The translations under genes and the position numbers were made by a program. The notes below the pieces were generated by a model. The model worked only from the letters and a program-made list of their open reading frames with translations. It was not told the DNA's origin and did no database searches. A stretch of DNA of 38,929 nt from Lachnospiraceae bacterium (GTDB lineage Bacteria > Bacillota > Clostridia > Lachnospirales > Lachnospiraceae): assembly GCA_021771695.1 (NCBI GenBank), contig JAETON010000023.1:1-38929 (forward strand), read 5' to 3'. Shown here piece by piece: positions 8,045 through 15,919 of the stretch. Position 1 is the stretch's first letter. Every line of letters starts with the position of its first letter.

Positions 8045-8925
8045 ACCGAATAGTGATTTTTTACAAACGTAACAAAATCTTCTGCTACAGGTGCAAGATA
8101 TTTTTTCTTTCTAGTCACAAGATAAATATATCTTTGAATCTCTGGAGCTGAAATTGGCAGAATACAAACATTCATCGTATCCAAAAGCGGAATTTTGGGC
8201 ATAATGGCAATTCCAAATCCCGCTGCCACCAAACCAGCCACAGAAGAATCCTCTTCACATTCATAAGCAATTTTAGGCTGGCATTTTATTTTCGCAAACA
8301 AACGGTCAATGACTGGACGCAGTCCGCTGCTTTTTGAAAAGTATACATAATCATAATCTGTTGTTTCCGCTAAATGAATGGATTCTTGATTTGATAACGG
8401 ATGCTCTTTCGGTGTAATAAGGACTAATTCTTCTTCTGCCACCGGAAAAAACTCCAAATCATCCTCTCCCCTTATAAAGGAAGAAAATACAAAATCATAT
8501 TTCCCATTTTTTAACTCCTTAATTACCTGACTCGTCGTTCCCTGTCCGAAAGAAAACTTAATTTTGTTCTCTCCTTTCTTTTTCATATAATCATTGATGA
8601 TCTGCGGGATAAAATGACTTCCCAATGTATAAATATATCCAATATCTAAAAAACCTCCATTTAATCCCGAAGACTCCGTGAGAATTCGTTTTCCTTCATC
8701 CAGCATTGCCAGCGATTGTTCTACATATCGAAGAAACAATGCTCCATATTTTGTTAATCTGGCATTCCGGCCATGTTTTTCAAACAATTTCAATCCCAGT
8801 TCACTTTCCAAGCACGAAATCGCATGACTGAGACTTGGCTGTGTAATCGACAACATCTCTGCCGTTTTGGTATAATGTTCTTCTTTTGCAAGTGCACGGA
8901 AGTAATATAAATGATTCAAATTCAT
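8041..8925 (-). CDS. LysR-family regulator (next to flavoenzyme 1)
   Basis: A 294-residue LysR-type transcription regulator. Residues 1-60 form the winged helix-turn-helix (A-E-M-L-S-I-T-Q-P-S-L-S-H-A-I recognition region). The linker helix and a two-lobe effector domain of the GltC/CynR type follow to the end. It is transcribed divergently from the flavoenzyme gene at 9053, and a palindromic T-N11-A box lies between them, so that gene is its most likely target. It resembles the second LysR protein (19000-19890) in overall design and opening sequence (M-N-L-N-x-L-Y-Y-F), suggesting a duplicated regulator-enzyme pair. The effector is unknown; a cyclohexene or cinnamate-like carboxylate is a reasonable guess. 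Confidence 0.92.
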   Translation of the reverse strand: MNLNHLYYFRALAKEEHYTKTAEMLSITQPSLSHAISCLESELGLKLFEKHGRNARLTKYGALFLRYVEQSLAMLDEGKRILTESSGLNGGFLDIGYIYTLGSHFIPQIINDYMKKKGENKIKFSFGQGTTSQVIKELKNGKYDFVFSSFIRGEDDLEFFPVAEEELVLITPKEHPLSNQESIHLAETTDYDYVYFSKSSGLRPVIDRLFAKIKCQPKIAYECEEDSSVAGLVAAGFGIAIMPKIPLLDTMNVCILPISAPEIQRYIYLVTRKKKYLAPVAEDFVTFVKNHYSV

Positions 8926-8941
8926 AGGCTTTCCTCCACGA

Positions 8942-8964
8942 ATTCATAATTTTTCTTTATGAAT
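8942..8964. promoter_or_regulatory. LysR box upstream of flavoenzyme 1
   Basis: ATTCATAA (8942-8949) and TTATGAAT (8957-8964) form a perfect inverted repeat around 7 bases and satisfy T-N11-A (T8947, A8959). The centre lies about 65 bases before the start predicted from the promoter at 8983-9011, the standard LysR recognition-site position. Confidence 0.75.
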
Positions 8965-8982
8965 AGTATAACATATTCTTCA

Positions 8983-9011
8983 TTGCATTTGTATACACAC
9001 TTTGCTATAAT
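8983..9011 (+). promoter_or_regulatory. Sigma-A promoter of flavoenzyme 1
   Basis: TTGCAT (8983-8988), a 17-base spacer and a perfect TATAAT (9006-9011). Transcription should start near 9018, leaving a short leader with the GGAGG ribosome site before the ATG at 9053. Confidence 0.75.
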
Positions 9012-9052
9012 TATGTAAGAAAAGATTATTTAAAGTTGGAGGAAAAATAAAT

Positions 9053-11041
9053 ATGGCAGCAAAGAATTTCCGTAAATTATTTGAACCGTATACAGTAAAA
9101 TCCATGACAGTAAAAAACAGAATTGTTATGACTCCGATTGGAACAAATTTTGCTGAACATACTGGAGAAGTAAACGAAAAAATCATTGAATATTATAAAC
9201 AGCGTGCAAAGGGCGGCGCTGGTTTAATTGTTATTGAAGGAGCAAGTGTTTATTCGCCTCAGGGAGCATCTGGATCTTATCAGCTCCGTATTGACCATGA
9301 CACCTATATTCCGGGACTTTACAGACTTTGTGAAACTGTTCATGGATATGGTTCTAAAATCAGCATCCTGTTAAATCATGCAGGTGCATCTGCAAATGGA
9401 ACCTTGACAAATATTCAGCCGGTTTCTGCATCTGATATTCCATCCAAAGCCGGCGGAGATATTCCAAGACCTCTGACAAAGGATGAAATTCTTATCATTG
9501 TTGATAAATTTGCACAAGCTGCACGCCGTGCTGTCACTGCCGGTTTCGATTCTGTTGAGATTCAAGCAGGACATGGATATTTGTTAAATCAGTTCCTTTC
9601 TCCGCTAACCAATGACCGTACCGATGAATTCGGCGGTTCTAAAGAAAACCGTGCACGTTTCTTGACGATGGTATTAAAAGCCGTTCATGAAACTGTTGGT
9701 GAAAACATCCCTATTTTCTTAAATATCAGTGCAGATGAATTGGCAGAAGGTGGAAATACACTGGAAGATACTTTAGAAATTATTGAATACTTTAAAGAAT
9801 ATGTTGACGTTTTCAGCGTATCTGCCGGATTAACATGTTCTATCCAATATCAAAATGATGCAGATTATCTCCCAGACGGCTGGAAGTCCTACATGGCAAA
9901 AGCAATCCGTGAAAAGACCGGAAAACCATGTCTGACCAGCGGAAATATCCGTGAACCTGAAATTGCAAACCGTATTTTGGAAGATGGAGAAGCCGATTTT
10001 ATTGCCATCGGACGCGGTTTGATCGCTGATCCGGAATGGGTAAATAAAGTACAGTTTGGAAATACCGATGATATTAACCGCTGTATTTCTTGTAACAATG
10101 GATGTACGGCTACATTAAGTGATGAACCAATCCGCTGTACAATTAATCCATCTATCGTATCTGGAGAATATTATAAGAAAAATTCTTTAAAGAAGCCTTG
10201 CAACGTTGTTGTTATCGGCGGTGGAACTGCCGGACTGGAAGCTGCATGTACTGCTGCAGAAGTTGGATGTGCAACTGTCTTAATTGAAAAAACAGGAAAT
10301 CTTGGCGGACTTGCAAGACGCGTCGGACAGATGCCAAACAAACGCCGTCTTGGTTATTTCCCGAAATATTTAGAACACCGTGCAGCCGGACTTAAAAATT
10401 TATTCGTCTGCAAAAATACTGAAGCTACCGTTGAACTGGTGGAAGGATTCAAACCAGATATTGTAGTAAATGCAACAGGTTCTAATCCTCTTCTTCCAGA
10501 TATTAAAGGATTAAAAGAAAACTTAGCAAAAGGAAATGTTTCTACTATTTTTGACTTGGTAGATAATGTAGATTCTTATCCGGAAGATTTAAGCGGCAAA
10601 AAAGTCGTTGTTATCGGAGGAGGTAACGTTGGATTAGACGTTGTAGAATTCTTTGCTCCAAGAAAAGCAGATCTTACCATCGTGGAACAAAAATCTCACT
10701 TTGGTGAAACTCTTGACTTTATTACAAGAACCGGTTCTATTGCCATGTTGAATAAATATAAAGTAAAACAGTATCCAAATGCTTCTCTTTTGGAAGTAAA
10801 AGAAGATAAATTTATTGTCAGACATGATTATAGAGACTTGGAACTGGATTTCGATTACGGATTTATCTGCCTTGGAATGGAATCTGCAACTCCGGCACTG
10901 AAAGAATTATACGATCACTTCATTTATGAAGGTATCGAAGTATTAAACATTGGAGACAGTGCAAAGACACGCCGTATGATTGAAGGTGTCAAAGAAGGAC
11001 GAGATATTTTAGTTGCTCTGGAAAGACAAAATTTCATCTAA
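9053..11041 (+). CDS. 2-enoate reductase/2,4-dienoyl-CoA reductase-like flavoenzyme 1
   Basis: The 662-residue cytosolic protein has the three-part layout of 2-enoate reductase, 2,4-dienoyl-CoA reductase and BaiCD/BaiH. Residues 1-330 are an FMN TIM barrel of the old yellow enzyme family (N-R-I-V-M-T-P near 23-29, Q-F-L-S-P-L-T-N-D-R-T-D-E-F-G-G after 180). A 4Fe-4S site uses Cys344, 347, 351 and 362. Two Rossmann regions for FAD and NAD(P)H follow (G-G-G-T-A-G-L-E near 391, G-G-G-N-V-G-L-D near 522). Such enzymes reduce C=C bonds conjugated to a carboxylate, thioester or ketone. At the usual substrate-binding His-x-x-His/Asn site it has Gln171-Ala-Gly-His174, unlike its paralogue at 20023. 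The substrate is unknown; the neighbours point to a shikimate-like acid. Confidence 0.9.
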   Translation: MAAKNFRKLFEPYTVKSMTVKNRIVMTPIGTNFAEHTGEVNEKIIEYYKQRAKGGAGLIVIEGASVYSPQGASGSYQLRIDHDTYIPGLYRLCETVHGYGSKISILLNHAGASANGTLTNIQPVSASDIPSKAGGDIPRPLTKDEILIIVDKFAQAARRAVTAGFDSVEIQAGHGYLLNQFLSPLTNDRTDEFGGSKENRARFLTMVLKAVHETVGENIPIFLNISADELAEGGNTLEDTLEIIEYFKEYVDVFSVSAGLTCSIQYQNDADYLPDGWKSYMAKAIREKTGKPCLTSGNIREPEIANRILEDGEADFIAIGRGLIADPEWVNKVQFGNTDDINRCISCNNGCTATLSDEPIRCTINPSIVSGEYYKKNSLKKPCNVVVIGGGTAGLEAACTAAEVGCATVLIEKTGNLGGLARRVGQMPNKRRLGYFPKYLEHRAAGLKNLFVCKNTEATVELVEGFKPDIVVNATGSNPLLPDIKGLKENLAKGNVSTIFDLVDNVDSYPEDLSGKKVVVIGGGNVGLDVVEFFAPRKADLTIVEQKSHFGETLDFITRTGSIAMLNKYKVKQYPNASLLEVKEDKFIVRHDYRDLELDFDYGFICLGMESATPALKELYDHFIYEGIEVLNIGDSAKTRRMIEGVKEGRDILVALERQNFI

Positions 11042-11047
11042 ACATAT

Positions 11048-11092
11048 AAAAAACAAATGCCGGAAGCTGAGTGTTTCCGGCATTTGTTTTTT
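11048..11092. terminator. Bidirectional terminator between flavoenzyme 1 and yqeG
   Basis: A perfect 18-bp stem (11048-11065 with 11075-11092) with a GC-rich core GCCGGAA and a 9-base loop ends in T-runs on both strands. It serves the converging flavoenzyme and yqeG genes. Confidence 0.92.
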
Positions 11093-11098
11093 ATTCAT

Positions 11099-11602
11099 TT
11101 ATTTATTTTTTCTTTTTCGATATCTCCAGAGAACTACTTTTTCCAGATATCGTTTCAAAACAATCTGTATCTCTTCTTTTGGATTCATTGGTTTTACCAA
11201 AATACTGTGAATTCCTGTACGATTTGCCCCATAAACATCTGTAAACAGCTGATCCCCTACAAAAAGAGTATTTTTCTTATTGGTTTCCATCAGTCTCATC
11301 GCTTTTTCATAGCCTTTGGTACTTGGCTTATTTGCCTTATATATGTAATAACACCCGCCGACATCCTGACAAAACCTCCGAACTCTTGGCTCTTTATTAT
11401 TGCTGGTAAAACAAAATTCATATCCGATTTTCTTTAATCTCTGGAATAACTTTTTCGCTCTTTGATCTGCTGGAGCATCATGCGGCACCAATGTATTATC
11501 TACATCAAAAATGATACCACGATAACCTTTCTGATAATATTCTTCAAAATCAATATCATAGGTGCTTTGAATGTCTTCTGACGGATAAAACTTTTGAAAC
11601 AT
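11099..11602 (-). CDS. yqeG: YqeG-family HAD IIIA phosphatase
   Basis: The ATG at 11602 is chosen because GGAG lies 7 bases before it and the 167-residue product matches the family length (about 170). A longer reading from 11674 adds a basic stretch with no similarity. HAD motifs are visible in order: D-V-D-N-T-L-V (nucleophile Asp), F-T-S-N-N, the Lys in N-K-P-S-T-K-G-Y and G-D-Q-L-F-T-D. The substrate is not established; a bacterial relative of PTPMT-type or phosphatidylglycerophosphate phosphatases has been proposed for the wider family. In Bacillus it neighbours yqeH and aroE. Here it stands alone, convergent with flavoenzyme 1 and divergent from the unknown gene at 11787. Confidence 0.88.
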   Translation of the reverse strand: MFQKFYPSEDIQSTYDIDFEEYYQKGYRGIIFDVDNTLVPHDAPADQRAKKLFQRLKKIGYEFCFTSNNKEPRVRRFCQDVGGCYYIYKANKPSTKGYEKAMRLMETNKKNTLFVGDQLFTDVYGANRTGIHSILVKPMNPKEEIQIVLKRYLEKVVLWRYRKRKNK

Positions 11603-11786
11603 CTTCAATCTCCATTCCTTTTTTCTCTTTTTTATTTTATAACAGCCTGCCTTTTTGTGCAACACGAAATTCACAGGATGATTTTTTGTTTCTCTCTTTC
11701 ATTTTTATATATTTTAATGTATAATATAAATAATTGAATTATTATTTTCATATTTACCTTCACCTCACAGGAAAGGGGGGAATTTC

Positions 11787-12860
11787 TTGAATCCATATCA
11801 TGTTACAAGTGCTCATATTGATACTATTGTCGAACGTAAGATTGAAGAAATGTCAAAAAACCCGGAAGCTGTTCTGCAGGCTTTGATGATGCATTCTCAT
11901 CGCTTTTTGTCCAGTCGTTTTCAGGCACCTGTTTTTTCGATCATCCGGCATCTTCTCACAAATGAAGACAGCCAATACCACTTTATGATCCAACGGCTGT
12001 TAAAACAAACTTCCCACTCCGCCATTAAGAATCTCGGCATTAATTTAGGATACAATTCATGGACTTATGGTGCTCAAACTATCCGCAGCACTATGCAGAA
12101 AACAGGATACTGCATTCCTTGGAATATTATATTCCGCTGGAATCCGGCAGATTCTGATGGATTGAATTTAAAATCCATCCATCAATTTATTTGTGAAGGA
12201 AACCGCATAGGTATTTTTTCTTTCTGCATTCGACAGGAAACTGCCCATCCAATCTCTGGTGAGATTTTTAACTTATTTGCTTCCCATCCAGATAACACAT
12301 TTTTCTGGTTTCTTCCAGACCAGCTCCTTGCACCTATTTATATTAATATGCTGCAAAGATATGAAAATGTCGTAGCTGTTTTGGATTCTGACAGTTCCTG
12401 CTGTCTCCGGAATATATCTTTGTTAAAGAATAGGAAAATCTTATACGGCATCTATCACACATATACCTCTGCCGATTCAAACCATCCAATCACTGATGAA
12501 TGGATTGATTATTTTTCTACTTACGACAGTGCTTTCGTGATTTTAATGGCAGATGATTCATGCAGCCAAGAATATCAAGCCCAAATAGCAGATTATGTTT
12601 ATAATGCCAGGTATTTTCAAAAATTCCCATTTATCCTTTTAGACTTCTACTCAGACATTATACGAATCAACCACTTAATTTCCGGAAAAAACAGCCTCTT
12701 AGAAATCAATTCCGATTACAGTATGATACATCCCAAAAATTCAGATGCAATATTTTGCCCTGGTACATCTTTAGGGCTGTATTTGGCATCATCCATGCCT
12801 GCCGCTAAGAATCCGCCATATGAAAATCCAGATTTCTGCATGATAAAACCCTGTTCTTAA
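11787..12860 (+). CDS. Unrecognised 357-residue protein
   Basis: The reading frame starts at TTG, 6 bases after a very strong GAAAGGGGGG ribosome site, so it is genuinely translated. I recognise no family. The N-terminal 100 residues look helical and end with N-L-G-I-N-L-G-Y-N-S-W-T-Y-G. The rest alternates short beta strands and helices (I-F-R-W-N-P, F-W-F-L-P-D, V-V-A-V-L-D-S-D, A-F-V-I-L-M, F-P-F-I-L-L-D-F-Y), which suggests a TIM-barrel-like or alpha/beta fold. Cysteines are scattered without the C-x3-C-x2-C cluster of radical SAM proteins. There is no signal peptide or membrane helix. It is divergent from yqeG, with a TATAAT at 11720-11725. Confidence 0.7.
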   Translation: MNPYHVTSAHIDTIVERKIEEMSKNPEAVLQALMMHSHRFLSSRFQAPVFSIIRHLLTNEDSQYHFMIQRLLKQTSHSAIKNLGINLGYNSWTYGAQTIRSTMQKTGYCIPWNIIFRWNPADSDGLNLKSIHQFICEGNRIGIFSFCIRQETAHPISGEIFNLFASHPDNTFFWFLPDQLLAPIYINMLQRYENVVAVLDSDSSCCLRNISLLKNRKILYGIYHTYTSADSNHPITDEWIDYFSTYDSAFVILMADDSCSQEYQAQIADYVYNARYFQKFPFILLDFYSDIIRINHLISGKNSLLEINSDYSMIHPKNSDAIFCPGTSLGLYLASSMPAAKNPPYENPDFCMIKPCS

Positions 12861-12874
12861 TCTATAACTATACT

Positions 12875-12917
12875 AAAAGTGGTTCAAAACATATTTTATA
12901 CATCTTGAACCACTTTT
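12875..12917. terminator. Bidirectional terminator between the unknown gene and dctP
   Basis: The perfect 13-bp stem AAAAGTGGTTCAA (12875-12887) pairs with 12905-12917 around a 17-base loop, with T-runs on either strand. It serves both the plus-strand unknown gene and the minus-strand TRAP operon. Confidence 0.85.
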
Positions 12918-12931
12918 TTCCAATTTATATT

Positions 12932-13939
12932 TTATTTTTGTAAATAAGAATCCACCAAATTTTTTCCTACTTTTTGTTCAATTTCTTCATAAATTGGTTC
13001 AGAAGCTTTTTGAATCGCTTTTTGTGTTTTCTCATCCAAAGATACAATCTTCGTTCCACTATCTTTAATAATTTTCATACGATCTGCAATTCGCTCATCC
13101 GATGCATTTCTTGCATACTCTTTTGCTGTTGCAGCAGCTTTTGTAATGATTTCCTGCTGCTCCTTCGATAAATCATGAAAAAAATCGTCACTTACAATGA
13201 GAGAAATATAATGTGGTAAATGATTCGTCTCTACAACGTAATCCTGCTGCTCATATAATTTGCTGGATACAATCACTTCATATGGATTTTCCTGTGCATC
13301 AATGGTCCCCTGCTGAAGCCCAATATATACTTCGCTAAAAGTCATTGGGGTTGGATTCGCCTTAAGAGCTTTCCAAAAATCCAAATGATAACTATTTTCC
13401 ATCGTACGGATTTTCTGTCCTTTAAAATCACGGAAGTCTTTTACTTCTTTATTGGTTGACATGACACGAAATCCTTGATCCGCATATCCAAGCAGTTTAT
13501 ACCCGCCCTTTTGATATACCTTTTCCATTTTCTGATAAAAATTCGGATTATCTACAGCTTTTCTAACTTCCTCAATATCAGTAAACGCGCTTGGAAGATC
13601 AAAGACCGCTGTTTCCGGTAAAAATGTTACCTGTGGTGCGGTATTTTGCACAACAAAAGGGATATCTCCGTCTTTACAGCTTTCCAAAAGTTCCCGGTCA
13701 CCGCCCAATGTACTATTTGGATAAACTTCAATTTTCATTTTTCCATGACTCAGCCGTTTCACTTCTTTGGCAAATTTTTCAGCATAGATCTGTGTTACCG
13801 TATCTTCCGGGCTAGATGTACCGAGCGGCCACGCATATCTTTGCACTTCATCCTTGGACTGCTTTTTCTTACATCCTGTCATTCCAAAAACCATAGCTGC
13901 AACACAGACAAGTACAAGTCCTTTTCTCCATTTTATCAT
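12932..13939 (-). CDS. dctP: TRAP transporter solute receptor (DctP family lipoprotein)
   Basis: The ATG at 13939 is preferred (335 residues): GGGAGG lies 8 bases before it, whereas the GTG at 13948 overlaps that site. The N-terminus is a lipoprotein signal ending G-M-T-G-C, so the receptor is tethered outside the membrane. The family blocks Y-P-N-S-T-L-G-G-D-R-E-L-L-E and G-Q-K-I-R-T-M-E-N are present. The Arg of the latter normally forms the salt bridge with the carboxylate of the ligand. The ligand is an organic acid; the shikimate/quinate genes next door suggest which. It starts one base after the dctM stop, as the last gene of dctQ-dctM-dctP. Confidence 0.92.
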   Translation of the reverse strand: MIKWRKGLVLVCVAAMVFGMTGCKKKQSKDEVQRYAWPLGTSSPEDTVTQIYAEKFAKEVKRLSHGKMKIEVYPNSTLGGDRELLESCKDGDIPFVVQNTAPQVTFLPETAVFDLPSAFTDIEEVRKAVDNPNFYQKMEKVYQKGGYKLLGYADQGFRVMSTNKEVKDFRDFKGQKIRTMENSYHLDFWKALKANPTPMTFSEVYIGLQQGTIDAQENPYEVIVSSKLYEQQDYVVETNHLPHYISLIVSDDFFHDLSKEQQEIITKAAATAKEYARNASDERIADRMKIIKDSGTKIVSLDEKTQKAIQKASEPIYEEIEQKVGKNLVDSYLQK

Positions 13940-13940
13940 T

Positions 13941-15239
13941 TTATGCACCTCCCAATAATACCAGACTAATCTGTGGAATGAATGTAATCAAAAGCAATGC
14001 AATCAAAAAACATAGAATCAAAGGCATTGCCTTTTTTGCAATTTCCATTACCGGAATATCTGTTAATGAAGATGCCACAAATAAGTTGACTCCTATCGGC
14101 GGAGTTACAAATCCAATGGCAAGATTTACTACCATCATAATTCCAAAATGCGTTGGATTCATCCCAATTGCTGTTGCAATCGGCAGTAAAATCGGTGTCA
14201 AAATTAAGATAGCAGGTGTTGTATCCATCACCATTCCTACAAATAAAAGGAAAAGATTAATTACAATTAAAATAACTACACTATTGCTGAAATTACTTAA
14301 AATCCACTGGCTGACAGACTGCGGAACTCTCATCAGCGTCAATACTCTTGAGAAAGCTACCGATGCGGCCAAAATAAATAAAATTGGGGCATACGTGCGA
14401 ACTCCCTCTACCATAACCTGCCACAAATCTCTTATTTTAATAGATTTGTATACAAACAGACTAACTGCCACAGAATAAAATACAGAAATCACTGCCGCCT
14501 CTGTTGGTGATGCAACACCGGAATAAATACATCCAAGAATAATCACTGGACTTAACAGTGCAAAAAAGCTTTCTTTAAATACTTGAAAAAACCCTTTTTT
14601 ATGAAGTTCATCTACTGCCTGATAAATTTTCTCTTTATCTTCTCCATGTTTCTTACAATAAAATACTGCATAAATCATTAAGAGCAATCCAATAAAAACT
14701 CCAGGGACAATTCCTGCAATAAATAAATCACTGACGGATTCACCAGAAGCCATTCCAAACATAATAAATGGAATACTTGGTGGAATAATTACCCCCAGAC
14801 CGCCTGCTACTGCTACAATGGATGTGGCAAAAACTTTATCATATCCTAATTTTATAAGAATCGGTATCGTCATGCTTCCCACAGCTGCTACTGTAGCAGG
14901 TGCAGATCCTGAAATCGCCCCGTAAAATAAGCAGGTTACAATGACTGCACACGGCATTCCTGCTGTGAGTTTTCCAATAAAATATACAAATACATCAAAT
15001 ATCTTTTTTGAAATACCGCCTTTTGCCATGATCATTCCAGACAAAACAAACATTGGTACTGCTAACAAAGGAAAACTATCAATACCTCCCAGCATAGAAC
15101 GGATTACAAATTGTCCGCTTGCTGTAAAAGAGGGATCAAAAGCTCCCGGAAGTACAGATACAATCCCTAATCCAATGGAAATTGGTATTGCAATGATTAA
15201 ACATACAAAAAAGATAAAGAATACAACTAATGCTGACAT
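13941..15239 (-). CDS. dctM: TRAP transporter large permease (DctM)
   Basis: The 432-residue polytopic protein has about 12 transmembrane helices and the DctM signatures P-M-F-V-L-S-G-M, G-A-I-S-G-S-A-P-A-T-V-A-A-V-G-S and I-P-P-S-I-P-F-I-M-F-G. It forms the ion-coupled translocation channel and uses a sodium or proton gradient to import the acid delivered by the receptor. It has its own GAGGAGGAGAAG ribosome site and overlaps dctQ by 13 bases. The length is standard for the family. The operon order Q-M-P, with the receptor last, differs from the textbook P-Q-M order but is common. Confidence 0.95.
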   Translation of the reverse strand: MSALVVFFIFFVCLIIAIPISIGLGIVSVLPGAFDPSFTASGQFVIRSMLGGIDSFPLLAVPMFVLSGMIMAKGGISKKIFDVFVYFIGKLTAGMPCAVIVTCLFYGAISGSAPATVAAVGSMTIPILIKLGYDKVFATSIVAVAGGLGVIIPPSIPFIMFGMASGESVSDLFIAGIVPGVFIGLLLMIYAVFYCKKHGEDKEKIYQAVDELHKKGFFQVFKESFFALLSPVIILGCIYSGVASPTEAAVISVFYSVAVSLFVYKSIKIRDLWQVMVEGVRTYAPILFILAASVAFSRVLTLMRVPQSVSQWILSNFSNSVVILIVINLFLLFVGMVMDTTPAILILTPILLPIATAIGMNPTHFGIMMVVNLAIGFVTPPIGVNLFVASSLTDIPVMEIAKKAMPLILCFLIALLLITFIPQISLVLLGGA

Positions 15240-15727
15240 ATCTTCTCCTCCTCATCTTTTCCTATGACAATTCTAAATTCAATAATCCATCTTTGAATAA
15301 TCCGAAAGGCAACCAAAACAAAACTAAATAATGGCGCTGCCTGAATATAATACATTGGAATTCCGCAGGCAGGACTTACCTGGCCGCTGTCAATGGCACT
15401 CTTTAAATAAAGAAATGCATATGGAATCAAATAAAAGAATAAAGCAAGTTCCAACGTATGATTTACTACCTTAAATACTGCCTTTCCTCTCCTTGGAAAC
15501 ATGGCAACAAACTGTTCAATTTTTATAGAAATACACTTTCTTGTACAATAACTTACACTGATAAACCCAGACCATATAAATAAGTATCTGGTGATTTCCT
15601 CTGACCATGACAGAGATGCACCAAGGGCATATCGTGCAAAAACCTGAATTCCCATAATCAATGTCATTGCAATTAACAATGACACCATAAGGAACTCTTC
15701 TAAGTTTTCATCCAGCCATTTTAACAT
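15227..15727 (-). CDS. dctQ: TRAP transporter small permease (DctQ)
   Basis: The 166-residue protein has four hydrophobic helices and the family motif S-L-S-W-S-E-E-I-T-R-Y between helices one and two. It pairs with DctM to form the membrane complex. It is the first gene of the TRAP operon, behind a sigma-A-like promoter at 15787-15815 and a pair of 14-bp direct repeats at 15821-15856. The C-terminal tail is charged and cytosolic. Family assignment is secure; the substrate is inferred only from neighbours. Confidence 0.92.
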   Translation of the reverse strand: MLKWLDENLEEFLMVSLLIAMTLIMGIQVFARYALGASLSWSEEITRYLFIWSGFISVSYCTRKCISIKIEQFVAMFPRRGKAVFKVVNHTLELALFFYLIPYAFLYLKSAIDSGQVSPACGIPMYYIQAAPLFSFVLVAFRIIQRWIIEFRIVIGKDEEEKICQH

Positions 15728-15786
15728 GATTAACCTCTTTTCACCTTTGTTACATTTACGTTATTTTTTTAACAACACCTTTTATA

Positions 15787-15815
15787 ATTATACTTTACCT
15801 ATACCTATTCAACAA
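15787..15815 (-). promoter_or_regulatory. dctQ: Predicted promoter of the TRAP operon
   Basis: On the minus strand TTGTTG (15810-15815), 17 bases, and a perfect TATAAT (15787-15792). The leader before dctQ is about 50 bases. Confidence 0.65.
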
Positions 15816-15820
15816 ATGCT

Positions 15821-15856
15821 TTTTATCTATCAATTCCATAAATTTTATCTATCAAT
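15821..15856. repeat. Pair of 14-bp direct repeats upstream of the TRAP promoter
   Basis: TTTTATCTATCAAT occurs at 15821-15834 and 15843-15856, 22 bp apart, about two helical turns, directly upstream of the -35. T-T-T-A-T with A-T-A-A-A 11 bases later (15822-15842) also fits a LysR-type T-N11-A pattern. The position suits an activator-binding site. The regulator is unknown; one of the two local LysR proteins is the simplest candidate. Confidence 0.6.
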
Positions 15857-15876
15857 CATAAGTGGGGAATATCAAA

Positions 15877-15911
15877 AGAAAAAGCAGTTTCAAAAAGAAA
15901 CTGCTTTTTCT
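15877..15911 (-). terminator. Terminator of the aroE-MFS-aroD operon
   Basis: The perfect 15-bp stem AGAAAAAGCAGTTTC (15877-15891) pairs with 15897-15911 around a 5-base loop, 8 bases after the aroD stop. The flanking A/T runs let it work in both directions. Confidence 0.9.
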
Positions 15912-15919
15912 GAATGCTT

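Noticed and set aside
11603-11674. A longer N-terminus for YqeG
   Set aside because: The family length and the ribosome site both support the ATG at 11602.
11787-12860. A radical SAM enzyme assignment for the unknown protein
   Set aside because: The general fold pattern invited it, but no C-x3-C-x2-C motif or SAM-binding glycine motif is present.
13978-14478. A 166-codon plus-strand open frame inside dctM
   Set aside because: It is antisense to a clear transporter gene. It has no ribosome site or family, and it is explained by the codon bias of the hydrophobic gene on the other strand.
15821-15856. A CRISPR array or iterons
   Set aside because: There are only two AT-rich copies next to a promoter, with no spacer series and no cas or replication gene.
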